From positions 387,682 to 451,681 of the forward strand of contig JXTB01000311.1 in assembly GCA_002914805.1 (NCBI GenBank): a stretch of DNA of 64,000 bases, written 5' to 3'. A program made the position numbers and the translations under genes. Below, piece after piece: positions 49,074-61,770 of this stretch (the stretch's first letter is position 1; every line of letters starts with the position of its first letter). The stretch is from Parasponia andersonii (taxonomy: Eukaryota; Streptophyta; Magnoliopsida; Rosales; Cannabaceae). Below the pieces are notes generated by a model. That model saw nothing but the letters and a program-made list of their open reading frames with translations, was not told the origin of the DNA and searched no databases.

Positions 49074-51001
49074 ATGGGATGGGCGATAGCACTTCATGGC
49101 GGCGGCGGCGCCATTCCGCTAGACTATCCGGCGGAGCATCTCCAACCACGCGTGGAAAGCCTCCATCACAGCCTCCGCATCGGCGTTGAAGCTCTCAAAG
49201 CAGGAAACTCTGCCTTGGACGTTGTAGAACTTGTGGTACATCATTTATTTATATTTACATTTATGCACAGGTGTATAATTATAAACATCATCCTTTATGC
49301 TTCATCATTTTAAAAAAAATAAATAAAAGAAAAGAAAAGTAATCTATTGTTGAAACTCTTTTTAAATTTGTCTATCATTTGATCATTCTTCCCTTCATTT
49401 TCTTAACAAAGGTTTTGAGTACAAGATTAGTCAATATGTGTTCTAAACTAAAGTACTTAAAAATTTTTAATTCTTTGTTCCCTTTCTTTTTTTTTTTTTT
49501 TTGGATTGATAGTGCTATTATGGAGTAAGGACTAATTACCTCTGAAAGAATATGGTCTAATAATATTAATGTAGGTCCGTGAACTGGAGAACAATCCACA
49601 TTTTAATGCTGGTAGAGGGTCAGTTTTAACTTGCAATGGGAATGTTGAAATGGAAGCTAGTATTATGGATGGAACCACAAAGAAATGTGGAGCTGTTTCT
49701 GGCCTCAAAACAGTAGTTAATCCCATATCTTTAGCCCGTTTAGTCATGGAAAAAACGCCTCATATCTATCTTGGATTTGATGGAGCAGAAACTTTTGCAA
49801 GAGAACAAGTGAGTGGAACTCTTCCTTATATTGACCTCCTGAAATTTCTATCTTTAGTTACAGTAACCTCAAAAGAGGTCACCATGGGGGTTTAGTTAAT
49901 GTTTCTGTCATGGCTGAAATTAAAAAAGTGCTGCATATGCAACGTCACGTTGTTCATATTACTTGAGTTTGCATCACCAACTCGCTTATTTTATTGGAAA
50001 GAAATCCACTACTCACTCCAAAAAATTAACCCACAAATTATGTCAAATAACTCTATGTGTTTATTCGTTTGCGCTATCCTAATTTATCTTCTTGTTCTTA
50101 CTTCTTAGAATTTGAATTTGTTCTTAAGAATCAGAATTTTTTCTTTCTCAAGAGTAGTTCTTGTCAGATTTTTTCTTTCTTCTATTATTATTATTATTAT
50201 TAGTCTGAATTTATTGTGTAATTATGGTTTTGGTGAATTGTCCAGGGTGTTGAGACAGTAGACTCGAGTTATTTCGTTACTCAAGAAAATATTGAACGGC
50301 TAAAGCAAGCAAAAGAAGCCAATAGAACGCAGGTACACTAGTAATTTAGTACCTCCTTTCTAGGGAAGAATAGGTGAAACTTTGTTTGTTTACTTTTTGT
50401 TTAAATGCAATCTTAAGTACTTAATCTAAAAGAATTTGTTTTTCATGTAAATCATTACTGTTGTAGGAGAATATGAGTTAAGTTGGTTCATTGATGTGGA
50501 AATTTTAATCATGAATCTACACAGCTTGATTATACAGAACCAACACCAAAAGTTCTGAGCAGTGAGAAATTGATTCCGAACGGTGACAGCCAGGGGACAG
50601 TCGGATGTGTGGCTGTTGACAATGCGGGGAGTTTAGCTTCTGCAACTTCCACTGGGGGACTTGTCAATAAGATGGTAGGAAGGATTGGGGACAGTCCCAT
50701 CATAGGAGCAGGGACTTATGCCAACAATCTCTGTGCGGTTTCTGCCACCGGAAAAGGTGAGGCCATAATCCGGGGTACAGTGGCAAGGGATGTGGCAGCT
50801 CTCATGGAGTTCAAAGGCCTTTCTCTCAAGGATGCTGCAGCGTACGCAGTGGAGCACACTCCGAAAGACACTGGTGGGCTAGTTGCCATCTCTGCCACAG
50901 GAGAAGTCGCAATGCCTTTCAATACACTGGGCATGTTCCGAGCCTGTGCTACTGAAGATGGCTATTCAGAGGTTGGAATATGGCCGTCCGTGAAGAATTG
51001 A
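49074..51001 (+). CDS. Plant isoaspartyl peptidase/L-asparaginase, copy B, 4 exons
   Basis: Exons 49074-49235, 49575-49808, 50246-50332 and 50525-51001, all phase 0, give 319 residues. Exon lengths equal those of copy A except for one codon fewer in exon 4, just before the cleavage site. The nucleophile is Thr186 in G-T-V-G-C-V-A. The N-terminal motif reads H-G-G-G-G instead of H-G-G-A-G, and the exon 2 motif reads N-A-G-R-G-S where copy A has N-A-G-K-G-S. The remaining pocket segments (G-R-I-G-D-S, S-A-T-G-K-G-E) are kept. The start at 49074 aligns with copy A; a GTG three codons upstream is not a plausible plant start. The frame is open and the splice sites are standard, so it is probably functional, perhaps with altered expression or kinetics. 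Confidence 0.92.
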
Positions 51002-51714
51002 ATGAAAGCTCGTAGCGAGTTTTTTTTTTCTCGTTCGAATCGGCAAATTGATTTCTGCAATGCTTTCCTGCATTGGATTTTACTTGTTCACTGATCTGAT
51101 GGAAATATTCGATGCATGGTCCTGCAGCACGTTCATGTGACATTGCAGTACTTTGTGGACTATGGTTTAGAATAAAAAAACAACTATGTAACAGCCAAAT
51201 CTAGTCCGGGTTCCTTTTTATTTTTGGGAGCATTTTGCCGATTGTTTTATGAATCATATGATTTTTTGCAACATCATGCTAACCTGAAGCAAATTATATG
51301 TTCCACCATGTGAAAATTTCTCTCAGCATAACAATGGATATTCTGGCTGATTGTCAAGTGAAATAGAGAGGGAAAAATGGTTTTCTTATAATATAAATTA
51401 AAGAGAGCTGATAATTATTACAAGAATTGCTTCGCAAATAATTCTACAGCTTGCAGAAGGAAAAAACAAAAACCCCACTAGCCAAAAATGAATCTCCCAC
51501 ACTTTCTTCCCCTAGTACGTTTAGAGTTTCTAATGTATAAAAGAAATCTTTTTCTGTCTTGTAAAATACTGTAATGAAGAAAGAGAGGGATAACTTCCTA
51601 AAAAAGTCAAAATTTTCTACTTCTGACTCTACAATAATGTGATCCCAGATTGGAAGTTTAAAAAAGTATGGAGGATCACATGAACTACCACCGGAACAAA
51701 AGAAGTAGCATATT
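51002..51714. other. Convergent 3' flanks of asparaginase copy B and the GAUT gene
   Basis: This 713-base stretch separates two genes that end towards each other. It should hold both 3' untranslated regions. No other gene is seen. Confidence 0.5.
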
Positions 51715-54700
51715 TTAACTTGTGATGCATTCTTGGATACAAGGGTGGCTTTGATTTACATACCGTTCCCACAAAGGCTTGTACCTGCCAATGGCCAACT
51801 TCAGCCATGGCTTCATGTTCCCATTGAAGTGAATAACAGCTGCGCTCTCGATCAATCTACTGTCGATGTTTAAATCATAACCCAACCCTAAGACATGCCA
51901 TCTCCGGTCAAGTGGCTCTGTCAGACCGTAAAAAGTAAGAAGACCAGGAGGAAGAGTTCCCAGCTTCCATAGTGTCCTATCAGCATTCTGCTCCTGCCAG
52001 TAGTGATACCTTGCGGTTACATTTGCTTTCCTCCATGCAATTAGATCAAACACATTCATGCCAAATGCCCATCCACAGGCTTGTGGATCAATTTTGGAGC
52101 TGATGATTGAGTTTGAGAAATTGAGATACTTGTAATAACGATGGAATGCTTCAAGACAAGTTTCTACTGCTCCATTCACATTTCCATGTAGATCCAATGA
52201 AAAAAGTGGGATCAGATCCTTCTGGACAACAACATCATCATCAAGAAAAACTACCTTCTCCAGCTGTGGATATATCTGTGGGATGTAAAACCTCAGGTGA
52301 TTCAGCAACGACAGATACTTGGGGTTGTGCAATTTTGGTTCAGTGTTCGAATCTTGAGAACCCCCAAAATAAAAGGCTTGTGAATCCGAATCCAGAAGCT
52401 GTTTCACAACTGGAGCATAGGAAGCATTCAACCAAGAGAATTCCTCAACCTTCTGCACTTCTATTGTGGACCCTTTGAAGTCATTACTGAGGAACCAAGC
52501 CTGCATTGCACCGTAGTTGATTCTATTTGTGACAATATGGAAAACCATCTGCTGTGGATGTTCGGCATTGGAGACAGTGGAGTTGAGAACCACTGACGTG
52601 GCAAGCACATTATCTGAAAAGATGCAGAAATGGTAAAGGTTGTTATCCACAAGTCGTGGAGAGTATCTATTTTCATTTGCAAGTTCCTGAAAATATGGCT
52701 TCAGAAGCCAATCAGCTGTAAGCTTAACGATTAGGCAGTGGAGGCTTTTCGGTAATGCTTCAGCTGCTAGTTGGCAAAACACAGTGCTTTGTACAGTTGC
52801 TGCATTTGCACGCTCTTCAAGGGCTTGAATGTGAGACTTCATTGTCACTATTGTGGTTGCAATGTCGTAATGGGCATCTTGTGCTTTAAATATTAGAGAT
52901 GATAGGCTCTTAATTATTGGTTCTGCTTCCTCTAACGTTATGGGCTCCCCCCGCATGGCAGCTCTTGAAAGCAGAAGTTGGCAGCTTCTGATCTTTGAGC
53001 TAAGCTGCCAAGCAAGATGAAGGTTATTGTGCTCCTTGGCAATAATGACATATGCTTTGGCAAGAGTTATTTGCTCAGCCAACTGCCGGGAAAATGAGGT
53101 AGCGCTCAATATTTCTTGAGTAAAATTTAAATCTTCACGGGCGTTCTGCTGGATTCTTGCGTTTTTCTCCTGTCATAGGAAGGTGATATATGAATCTTGC
53201 AGTATACAGTCAATAAATCATACAAAATAATGCCCTACTACGAATATGTCCACATAAAATAAAAAGAGTGCTTTAACAGCCAAATATGGTGCATCTATTT
53301 TCTTTTCTCTCTCCACCGTCAATATCATTTGAGTAAGGAAATGGTACTATTATATTTCAGGAAGCTGACTTAATCTTTCACTTCAAAGTTTAAACAGGAG
53401 TTCAAAGATATTATTGACTTCTCCAGACAGATATCTCCCCTTTGCCACCATGCCTATAATTAGGTAATGTTTTATAAGGCCTCTAATGTTAAAAGCATTG
53501 AACCGCATGTTTGCAAGGTTGAATATTTCTACTTTAAGCAATCTTGTCACACAAATCAACCACAGTAGTATACTCTTAGTTTAAAGTGCAAACCAGACAG
53601 TTTGTTATAGTACCGAGGATATCACGAACGAAACCAATCATCATGAAGCAGAGACGAGAACATGTAAGTAGGCCTATCAATTTAATTTTCATCAAGCTTA
53701 AAACATGTTCATCCACTGCATAACCCCTGCCATAAATACTAACCTGAAACTATTTCAGGTGATTAAATAAAGGTGTGATAAATCTGCAAACAATTTTTTT
53801 TTTTTTTGAATGAATAAATCTACAAACAATTACATTTAGACATTTAACTGCTAAATATAACACTAACTCATTTCTTGAATCTTGTTGAGAGTTAGGGCAT
53901 GTTTGGCATAGCTTTCAAAAATCTTCTTGAGCTTAAAAGATCTTTTAGGAGTGTTTGGATGGATTTTTAAAAGATCTTCTTTTATTCAAAAGGTCTTTTT
54001 AAAGAAGTATGAACCCACCATCTTTTGTAGGAAGATCTTTTAATACTTTTACTTCAAGAAATAAAAGTTATCCCAAACGGACCCTTAATCATAACTATAT
54101 CTTATCTTTGTCCTTGAAAATTATTCCATTTTATTTTCTCTCAAACTTGCCATAAGCTACAATCAAAACTCTCATTTTTGGTAACAACAATCATTAAGTA
54201 TCACAAAAACCCAAGTTCCCAGAATATGGGATAAACTTATCGCAACTGTTAGGGAGAACTTCATTATATAGCATCTCTTTTCATCCTTCTAAGTTCCATC
54301 AACTTTCAATCATAGAAAATATATCTGCTGTGTAAAATAATGCCAATTTTACAAGAGAATAAATAAATTCTAAACTTGAAAATAAACCACTAATGTGAAA
54401 CAATAGAAGAACCTTATGATTGGCCCCTTTAGTGCTGATGCNATGTTAAACAAGCCCCATGCAAATAAATTGGATTTATACTGAATAGCAAGTGGCTCAC
54501 ATGTATGAATCGGATTTCCAATGACAAAACTTATGACAAAAAAAGAAAATAATGCCACATAGAACTTTCAATTATATCACTATCACAATGTAGTTATGCA
54601 TAAACAGTACAAACACAAAAACCATACGACTGCAGAGATCTAAGAATGAAAATTCGCATGATAACAATTCTATATCATTATCATAAATTTAACGTAAACG

Positions 54701-55802
54701 AACACAATAATACTGCATTCTTGTGAAATTGATATGCACTAATTTTCTTGAAACAATCACTTGAATACACAATGTAAAAAAAAGTCTTGGGAGAATATTG
54801 GAAAAGGTTATATGTAAATTGTTTGTGGACAAGATAATTCTATAGAATCATGAAATAAGCCACTGAATTTGATGTTCATTTCTTCATTCACAAAATTGGT
54901 CACAAATACAAATATATTTTACCAAATCCTGGTCACGAATTCTACCCTCTTTGCACCGTATTTTGGCAGAAATTTCAAAGAACATATTTAAAAATGAACG
55001 CCATTGCCATAATGGCATTACATGAGCAAAAAGTGCTACATTTGCAAAACATCTGCATTAGGAACCCACAAAAACAGATAAGTAAAGTGCGATTTAAGAT
55101 CACATTTGATCCATAGTAGAATACAATTTTATCGGCGTCCTTCTGCTCATTGCTTATTAAGAGATGCAACACAACAAATCTCCTAGCCTGAATACTAAAT
55201 AAGATGAAATCCATTGTGAATCACCCTTCAAAGAACTAACTCAATGATAAGTTTAGTTAGTCCGCCAACTCGAAACTCAGTGACAATCCAATTTAAAGCG
55301 ATAGTTCAGTCAGTCCAGTCAACAACCAGAATTATAACCAAAATAATGAATTTAACCATTTTGAAAGCAAGTCTACATATGAATTAAGTTCATAATTACA
55401 AACAAAAAAGCCTCCCTTAGTAGTGTAGAACAACAGATTCCAAAAGTTCAAAAATCTAAACACTTAACACCCTCAGAAATCCAAACAACGCAAACTGAGA
55501 TCAATTCAAACGATGTACTTCCATACTCATGACAATCCTATGCATCAAGATCCAATGGGCATTGCTCAAAAGACAGTATTGACCAAATTAAAGTCCCATT
55601 TACTCAAATGAAAGCATCAAATTATCAAAAAAATCCTCGGTTTTCTTACCAGTATCGGCTGTTCAACCCGATCTTCATTCTGGTTATGATGAACTACGAA
55701 CAAAATCAGGCCTGCAATAGAGAACAAACCAAGAAGATCCCAGATCCAGTAAGGAAACCTTCTCCCAACCGGCCGCCGGTGATCGGCTGCTCGCCGCCGC
55801 AT
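51715..55802 (-). CDS. Galacturonosyltransferase of the GAUT10/GAUT11 type, 2 exons
   Basis: Exon 1 is 55802-55650 (51 codons) and exon 2 is 53169-51715; phase 0 joins P-I-L to E-K-N-A-R to give 535 residues, the usual length for this clade. It is a type II Golgi membrane protein with a basic N-tail, a transmembrane segment at about residues 18-37, a coiled-coil stem (S-H-I-Q-A-L-E-E-R) and a GT8 domain. The domain has D-N-V-L-A-T-S-V-V, the metal-binding F-L-D-D-D-V-V (Asp361-363), C-G-W-A-F-G-M-N, L-P-P-G-L-L-T-F-Y and the terminal H-F-N-G-N-M-K-P-W. GAUT enzymes add galacturonic acid to homogalacturonan in pectin synthesis. Sequence from memory is closest to GAUT11, but GAUT10 is not excluded. 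The 2480-base intron holds a MITE. Confidence 0.92.
53895..54084. mobile_element. Tourist-like MITE (190 bp) in the GAUT intron
   Basis: The ends are GGGCATGTTTGGCATAGC and, in reverse complement, GGGTCCGTTTGGGATAAC. A TTA trinucleotide flanks both sides (53892-53894 and 54085-54087), the target duplication of PIF/Harbinger elements. The interior is palindromic around AAAAGATCTTTT, so it can fold back on itself. Confidence 0.8.
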
Positions 55803-57447
55803 CTCTCACTGATTCCCCCCACAATTCACCACCAAATCAACAACTCACATCGACCCAATTCCCGGATTGGACCAAAAAAACAAGCCAAAAAGGCCTCTAA
55901 CAATATCAACTATGTTTTCGCTCACTTGGTCAAAGCCAAAAACCAATCAAATTCACCCAATACTCAACACAAGCACAAAACTTTGAATCAAAAATCTCAC
56001 TTTCCTTTCCTTTTTTCTTTCCCTTTTCCAGATGGGCACTCTCGAATCTGCCAAGAGTTGAAGATAGGCGCAAGAATCAGAGTCGTCTTAGCTCAAAACC
56101 AGTGACGGTGATCTCTGTAAAAAAAGAGATTAGAATAAGAATAAGAGGACCCTTTGCTGTGCATGTGTGTTCTGGGCTTTGGTATTTGAAGAGGGACATA
56201 TTTTAGTATTAACAAAAGGGAAGGTCCCCGCGGCACATGAGACCATCTGAGCAGGTACAGTCTCTTAAATCAATGGATGCCAAGCCTGATTTAATTAAAT
56301 TAAATTATTTTGGCTCAAAATATGACTATCATAAATATTAAATACCATTTTGGCTATAATATTACTGCCCCATAAAAATTCTCGCCTTTTATATTATATT
56401 TGTAATTTGCAATGTACCCTCTTTTGGCATATATATATTATTTCTCTCTTTATTGTCTGATATCATTTGTTTTCACTTGCCAATAAAATCAAACTTTTGA
56501 CTTTGTGATATGGTTTTGTTATCAATGATAAATGGGTATTTATTGTTTTACTCGACTTTCTTTTCTTTTTATTTTTCAATCAAATTATATGGAAACCGTC
56601 TAAAAAGTAGAATTGATGGTATCAAAAAATATTAAATCTGACAGTCCCAAAAAATATATCCTACCATTTCCCTTCGGATGTGAATATAGTAAAGCTTTCC
56701 AAGAAAGGGGAAAAAAAAGTTGCTGTCAATTCCAAATTAGTTGCTTGCATAACTATAACACATTTTGCAATAGAATAATGTATGGGAAAAACGGGAAAAA
56801 AAAAAAGTTGAGAATATTGTGCAAAATGCTTGTAATTTCATTGAGTGTGAAATTTCTATATCATAGATATTTAAACCATAAAATTAGTATTTAATCATAG
56901 AAAAATGGTGAGACTCAAGAGCATATTGATACTTAAATATAATATGTTCAAAAAATGCTTATATTTACTAATTGTGTAATATTAACTTGTAGATCTTTTA
57001 AGGGGAATGAGACTTGAGTTATTATGGCCAAGCCGCTCAACAAAATACCATAGTAGCAGAGCAGTATTATATGTCTCAAGAGTAATGAAAGATATTGGAA
57101 TATTTGTTTCAGCTGACAGTCTCTTTTTTTAAGGTTTCAAGAGTACAAAGAAAAACAGATAAATAAATTAACTTATCTTGCTATGGTATGATTAGAGTTT
57201 AGCCATCACTATCAAACAACCCATACACGAAATATAATAAAATACAAAATCAAAAAATCATTCTCGACAAAATTTATAGAATACAATGTGCCTTTCAATT
57301 GAAAAGATATATTAGCTCATGGAATTGCCAAAAGGGCTGTGCGTGGAATCTCTTGTTGTATCCGGGGGAGTCATATCCTGCTTGGATACAAGAGACTTGG
57401 ATACAAGAGACTGCCTTGTCGCATTGATAGTTTAGTTTGGCATAGAA

Positions 57448-57482
<35 letters not shown>

Positions 57483-57940
57483 CTAGCTATTTTTTTATAT
57501 AAATAAGTATTATTTTAGTTAATTAAAAAAATTTTATATTAAAAAGTAAAAAAAATATTAATTATACATATTTTTTATATACTTTATTATAATTATTATA
57601 TCACTATAAAATAATGATTCAACCGACTAAAAAAAATTAGTTAGATTTTCAACCTCTATATATATATATATATATATAATTTGCAGAATGACTTGGTACC
57701 CTAACTATGTGCATATATGTATGAAATGTCAAACTAACAAAACTAATGCAAAGTTTTATCTCACGTATTCCACCTAAGGCCAAATGGGCAATAGCCTTAA
57801 TGACTCAGAATTATAGTATGTGGTGTAGTTCCCTACCAAGACAACACATCACGTGAGACTGACTAATATATACACTAATTAAGTGGGATCTCTACTTACC
57901 AATGGCCCAAATGGGCTGTGAGGTGGCTCTAGCTAATACG
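55803..57940. other. GAUT upstream region and spacer
   Basis: The bases just above 55802 should hold the GAUT leader and promoter on the minus strand, with a TCTTATTCTTATTCT-like stretch near 56130. Two long AT microsatellites lie at about 57452-57478 and 57655-57679. The ORF at 55608-56105 (plus) is a shadow over exon 1 and the leader. No other gene is supported. Confidence 0.5.
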
Positions 57941-60900
57941 CAGGGGTGAGCAAATTTCCTCTTAACTGCCTAAACCGTCCAAATCAAACCACATCGCGCT
58001 CGCGCGGTGTGGTGTAATTTGGGGTCCAATTTTTCTCTACTGTCGTGGTGTGAGGTAGAATGCGAAATAAGATTTTTATTTCCACAATAAACTGCACCGC
58101 ACTATATATACTATATATATCTAATTTATATTTGTATATATTTAATTTACAAATTTTACATATATAATATATTAAAATCTTAACATTATGTAACTTACGT
58201 TTTCTTATTTCTATATCTAATTTAAAAAATATTTTTATAAATTTAATTTACAAATTTTACATATATAATATATTAAAATTCTAATTTTACGTTTTCTTTT
58301 TTTGAGGTACTAACTAACTTTACATTTTTGTCTGCCATTAACTTAAAATACATAAAAATATATATGTATATAAGGGAAACTTTAAAAACCCTAACACTTA
58401 TAGAATTGACTATTATTGACAATAGATCTGAGTTCAGTCGTTTTTCACCTCTTCCTCCTTTGTCTCTAAGCCACTCACAATTGCACCCCATCTTTGAGTT
58501 TGAGTCTCTCACAGTCACAGACAACACTCATCAACTAAGTAAGTATATTTCTCTATATTTCATTCTTATAGAAGCTCTTAAATACTTAGTCCTTAGTCTC
58601 ACTTTCACTCATTCTAGTCAGGTTTGAAACCACTATCTACGCCAGTGAAGGTGCTTCTATTAACCATTTGCTCTCTGTAAGTTTCTTTTTTTAAAAAAAA
58701 AAATTAAAGCATTTGATATCTATTTAGTATTTATGGGGTTATTAATACGAAATCATTTTTGAGATTTTTTTTTTGCATTGTATTTGTGATATTGATTATG
58801 TTTTTCTTAATATTTGTTATTTAAAATATATTTAGATAATTAAGATGGAACAAAGAAGTGTCACTGGGGGAAGCCAAGATGTCCGTGAAAAACTCAACTC
58901 TACCAACCCAACTTCGACAAAACCAAGATTCATCGAGCCATGCTCAAATAAACCAGCTCCACAAAGTGCTTCCAAACCTCCATTGCTTGAAAAAGGTAAA
59001 AAGAGATCTTCTAGACCAACCTCTGAAGTGTGGGATCATTTTTCATTTATTCCAGAGAGTGATCCTGCTGATCCTAGATACCTTTGTAACTATTGTCAGA
59101 AAGATTATGTAGCAAGAAATAGGAAAAATGGGACTAGCTCTCTCTGGTATCATTTGAATAAGCAGTGTAAAAAATATCCATATAATTTACAGGATAGAAA
59201 ACAAAAGTCTTTATGTTTTCAGAAAAAGAATGAATTCGTTGGTGAGGGTGCAAGTAGCAATCTTGTAGTAGTAGGGTTTAGTCAAAGAGATTGTAGGCTT
59301 GCATGTGCTAAGATGATTATTCTTGATGAGTTATCCTTTCGATTTATGGAGCAAGAGAGATTTAGACAATTTTGTAGAGTGGCATGTCCTAGATTTGAGG
59401 TTCCATCTCGCTAGACGATTGCAAGGGATATTATGTAGCTTTTTATTGATGAGAAAAAAAAATTGAAATCTTGGTTGCTTAACAATTCATAAAAGCTTTG
59501 TCTTACTACTGACACATGGACCTCTATTCAAAATATTTGCTACATGGTTCTCACTGCACACTTTATAGATGGTGACTGGACTTTACAAAAGAGAATTTTG
59601 AACTTTTGTCAAGTGCCTAATCAAAAGAGTGAAACGATTGGAAAAGCAATTAATCGATGCTTACAATAATGGGGCATTGAAAAGGTATTTTCCATCACTG
59701 TAGATAATGCTGCTTCCAACGATAGAGCTATAACTCACATAAAAAAGAGGCTATTAATTTGGAAAACTAGCATATGCGATGGTGAATTCTTACATGTTAG
59801 GTGTTGTGCTCACATCCTGAACTTGATTGTGCATGAAGGAATGAAAGAAGTTCATGATTCCATTGTTGCTGTACGAAATGATGTAAGGTATGTTAGAAGT
59901 TCTCCTTCAAGATTGCAAAGATTTAATAAATGTGTAGCTCATACTAATAAAGATGAGAAAGATAATGTTTGCTTAGATGTCCCTACTAGATGGAACTCTA
60001 CTGATCTAATGTTACAACATGCATTAAAGTTTGTTAATGCTTTTAAAATAATGGAGGATGAGGATGCATTTTACTTGAGATACTTTTTAGAAGATGATAA
60101 TGGGAAAAGGAAAGTAGGGCCACTAACAACAGATGAGTGGGAAAATGTGAAAGCATTTACAAAATTTCTCAAGACTTTTTATGATGCTACCTTGAAATTT
60201 AGTGCCTCTTTGTATGTCACCTCAAATACATATTTTCATGAAATTACTAATCTGCATGGACGACTATTGAAGTGGAGTGAGGATGTAGATGCTAATTGTA
60301 TTTTAAAGAATATGGCAACAAATATGAAAAGGAAATTTGATAAATATTGGGGAAACATTGAGAAGACAAATAGATTGCTATATATAGTTATTGTGCTTGA
60401 TTCAAGATACAAATTGAAGTATGTCTCATTTATTTTTAAGAAAGTTTTTATTGATGAAATGGTTGACAGAATGACAAATATGGTGAAAAATTCATTGATA
60501 AAGTTATATGAGTTCTATCTGTCAAACGATCCTAAAGCATAAGAACTTGATACTAACCGTAGTGTAGGATCAAGTGTAGCTATTGCTGGTACTTTTGATG
60601 ATGATGATGAAGGTAACATGTTTGATAAGGAATATGACATGGAATGTGAAGATTATAATTCTTCTAATAAGAATGAAGTTGAGAGGTACTTGGTAGAATC
60701 TTGTGATGATCGAAAGACTAAAGATTTTGATGTATTGGCTTGGTGGAAAAAGAACTCTTCTAAGTATCATGTGTTAGCACAACTTGCACATGATGTGTTA
60801 GCAGTCCCAGTTTCAACTGTAGCTTCTGAGTTAGCATTTAGCACTGGGGTCGGATTCTTGATAGCTTTAGGAGTTCATTGAGTCCAACTATGGTGGAAGC

Positions 60901-61762
60901 ACTAATTTGTTCTCAAAATTGGCTGCGTGCTACTCCCCTTCCATTAGATCTTCAACTCGAGTTAGATAAATATGAAAAATACATTGGCATGGAGTCAGGT
61001 AATAATGTCATTGTTGTTTTAATTGCTCTATTATTTATTTATTCTAAAGCTGAAATATTAACGTACCTTTTATATTGTTTTTTTCTCCTTCATTGTTATA
61101 GAGAAACTAAGAAGTCATGCACTAGGAGGATCAACCATTACTGTTATTAATGTTGATTAATCTTAATAGTAAGTACTATTATTTTTCAATCAATCATTAT
61201 CATGTATTTAATATATCTTCAATATAGTTATGTTTTTTATATCTTTTTATAGGGTTGTGAATGAAATTTGGAGAGTCTTGGAGAGAGTCTAACGAATGAG
61301 GACTTAATAATAATTCAAGTTTTAACTTTGTTCTTCGTTATTTGTTATAATATTGTTTGGAAAGATATTTAAATTTTAACTATAGATATTTGTACTTTAT
61401 TCTATTTCGATTGGGTTGTAATATTGTATTTTATTAAGATGTTGCTTAGACCAGTATGATTCTATGAATGTATGAGTGTGACTTTCTTATATGAATGTTG
61501 TATTAATTTTTAAATGATTTTGTTTTAAAAGTTATAATTTTTTGAAGATTATTTTCTCAATTTGGCCCACTTTTATTAAGGTCCATATTGAGGACCCAAA
61601 CCGCATAAACCGTACCACACCAAACCGCATAATGTGGTATGGTGTGGTGTGGTTAATAGGTTTTTTTTAACCGTAGTGGTTAAGATTTTGCTCTACCGCA
61701 CTTTGTTGGTTGGTTAAAAATTTGGACATTGTACCGCTCAATCCACACCGCGCTCACGCCTA
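57941..61762 (+). mobile_element. hAT transposon (3822 bp) with dead transposase
   Basis: Perfect 8-bp target duplications CTAATACG lie at 57933-57940 and 61763-61770. The ends are CAGGGGTGAGC and, in reverse complement, TAGGCGTGAGC, typical hAT terminal repeats. Both subterminal regions carry many GTGTGGTGT or ACCACACC motifs. The central transposase reading has five in-frame stops and one frameshift. Length, termini and duplications are those of a complete autonomous element that has since decayed. Confidence 0.92.
58845..61160 (+). pseudogene. hAT transposase (ZF-BED type), broken
   Basis: From the ATG at 58845 the frame gives a Ser/Pro-rich N-terminus, a BED zinc finger (W-D-H-F near 59030, C-N-Y-C, then H-L-N-K-Q-C at about 59150), the transposase core with T-T-D-T-W-T-S (about 59505) and C-C-A-H-I-L-N-L-I-V (about 59805), and the C-terminal dimerisation domain (W-W-K-K-N near 60745, A-S-E-L-A-F-S-T-G near 60830, then S-P-T-M-V-E-A-L-I-C). 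In-frame stops are at 59412, 59436, 59490, 59667 and 60540. A one-base loss in a G run near 60850 shifts the frame. An intron 60999-61101 leads to a final exon ending at 61160. The protein would bind the ends and catalyse cut-and-paste. Confidence 0.88.
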
Positions 61763-61770
61763 CTAATACG

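Noticed and set aside
52146..52478. 110-codon plus-strand ORF inside GAUT exon 2
   Set aside because: Shadow of a well-supported conserved coding exon.
55608..56105. 165-codon plus-strand ORF
   Set aside because: It overlaps GAUT exon 1 and its leader on the other strand, has low-complexity composition and no family motif.
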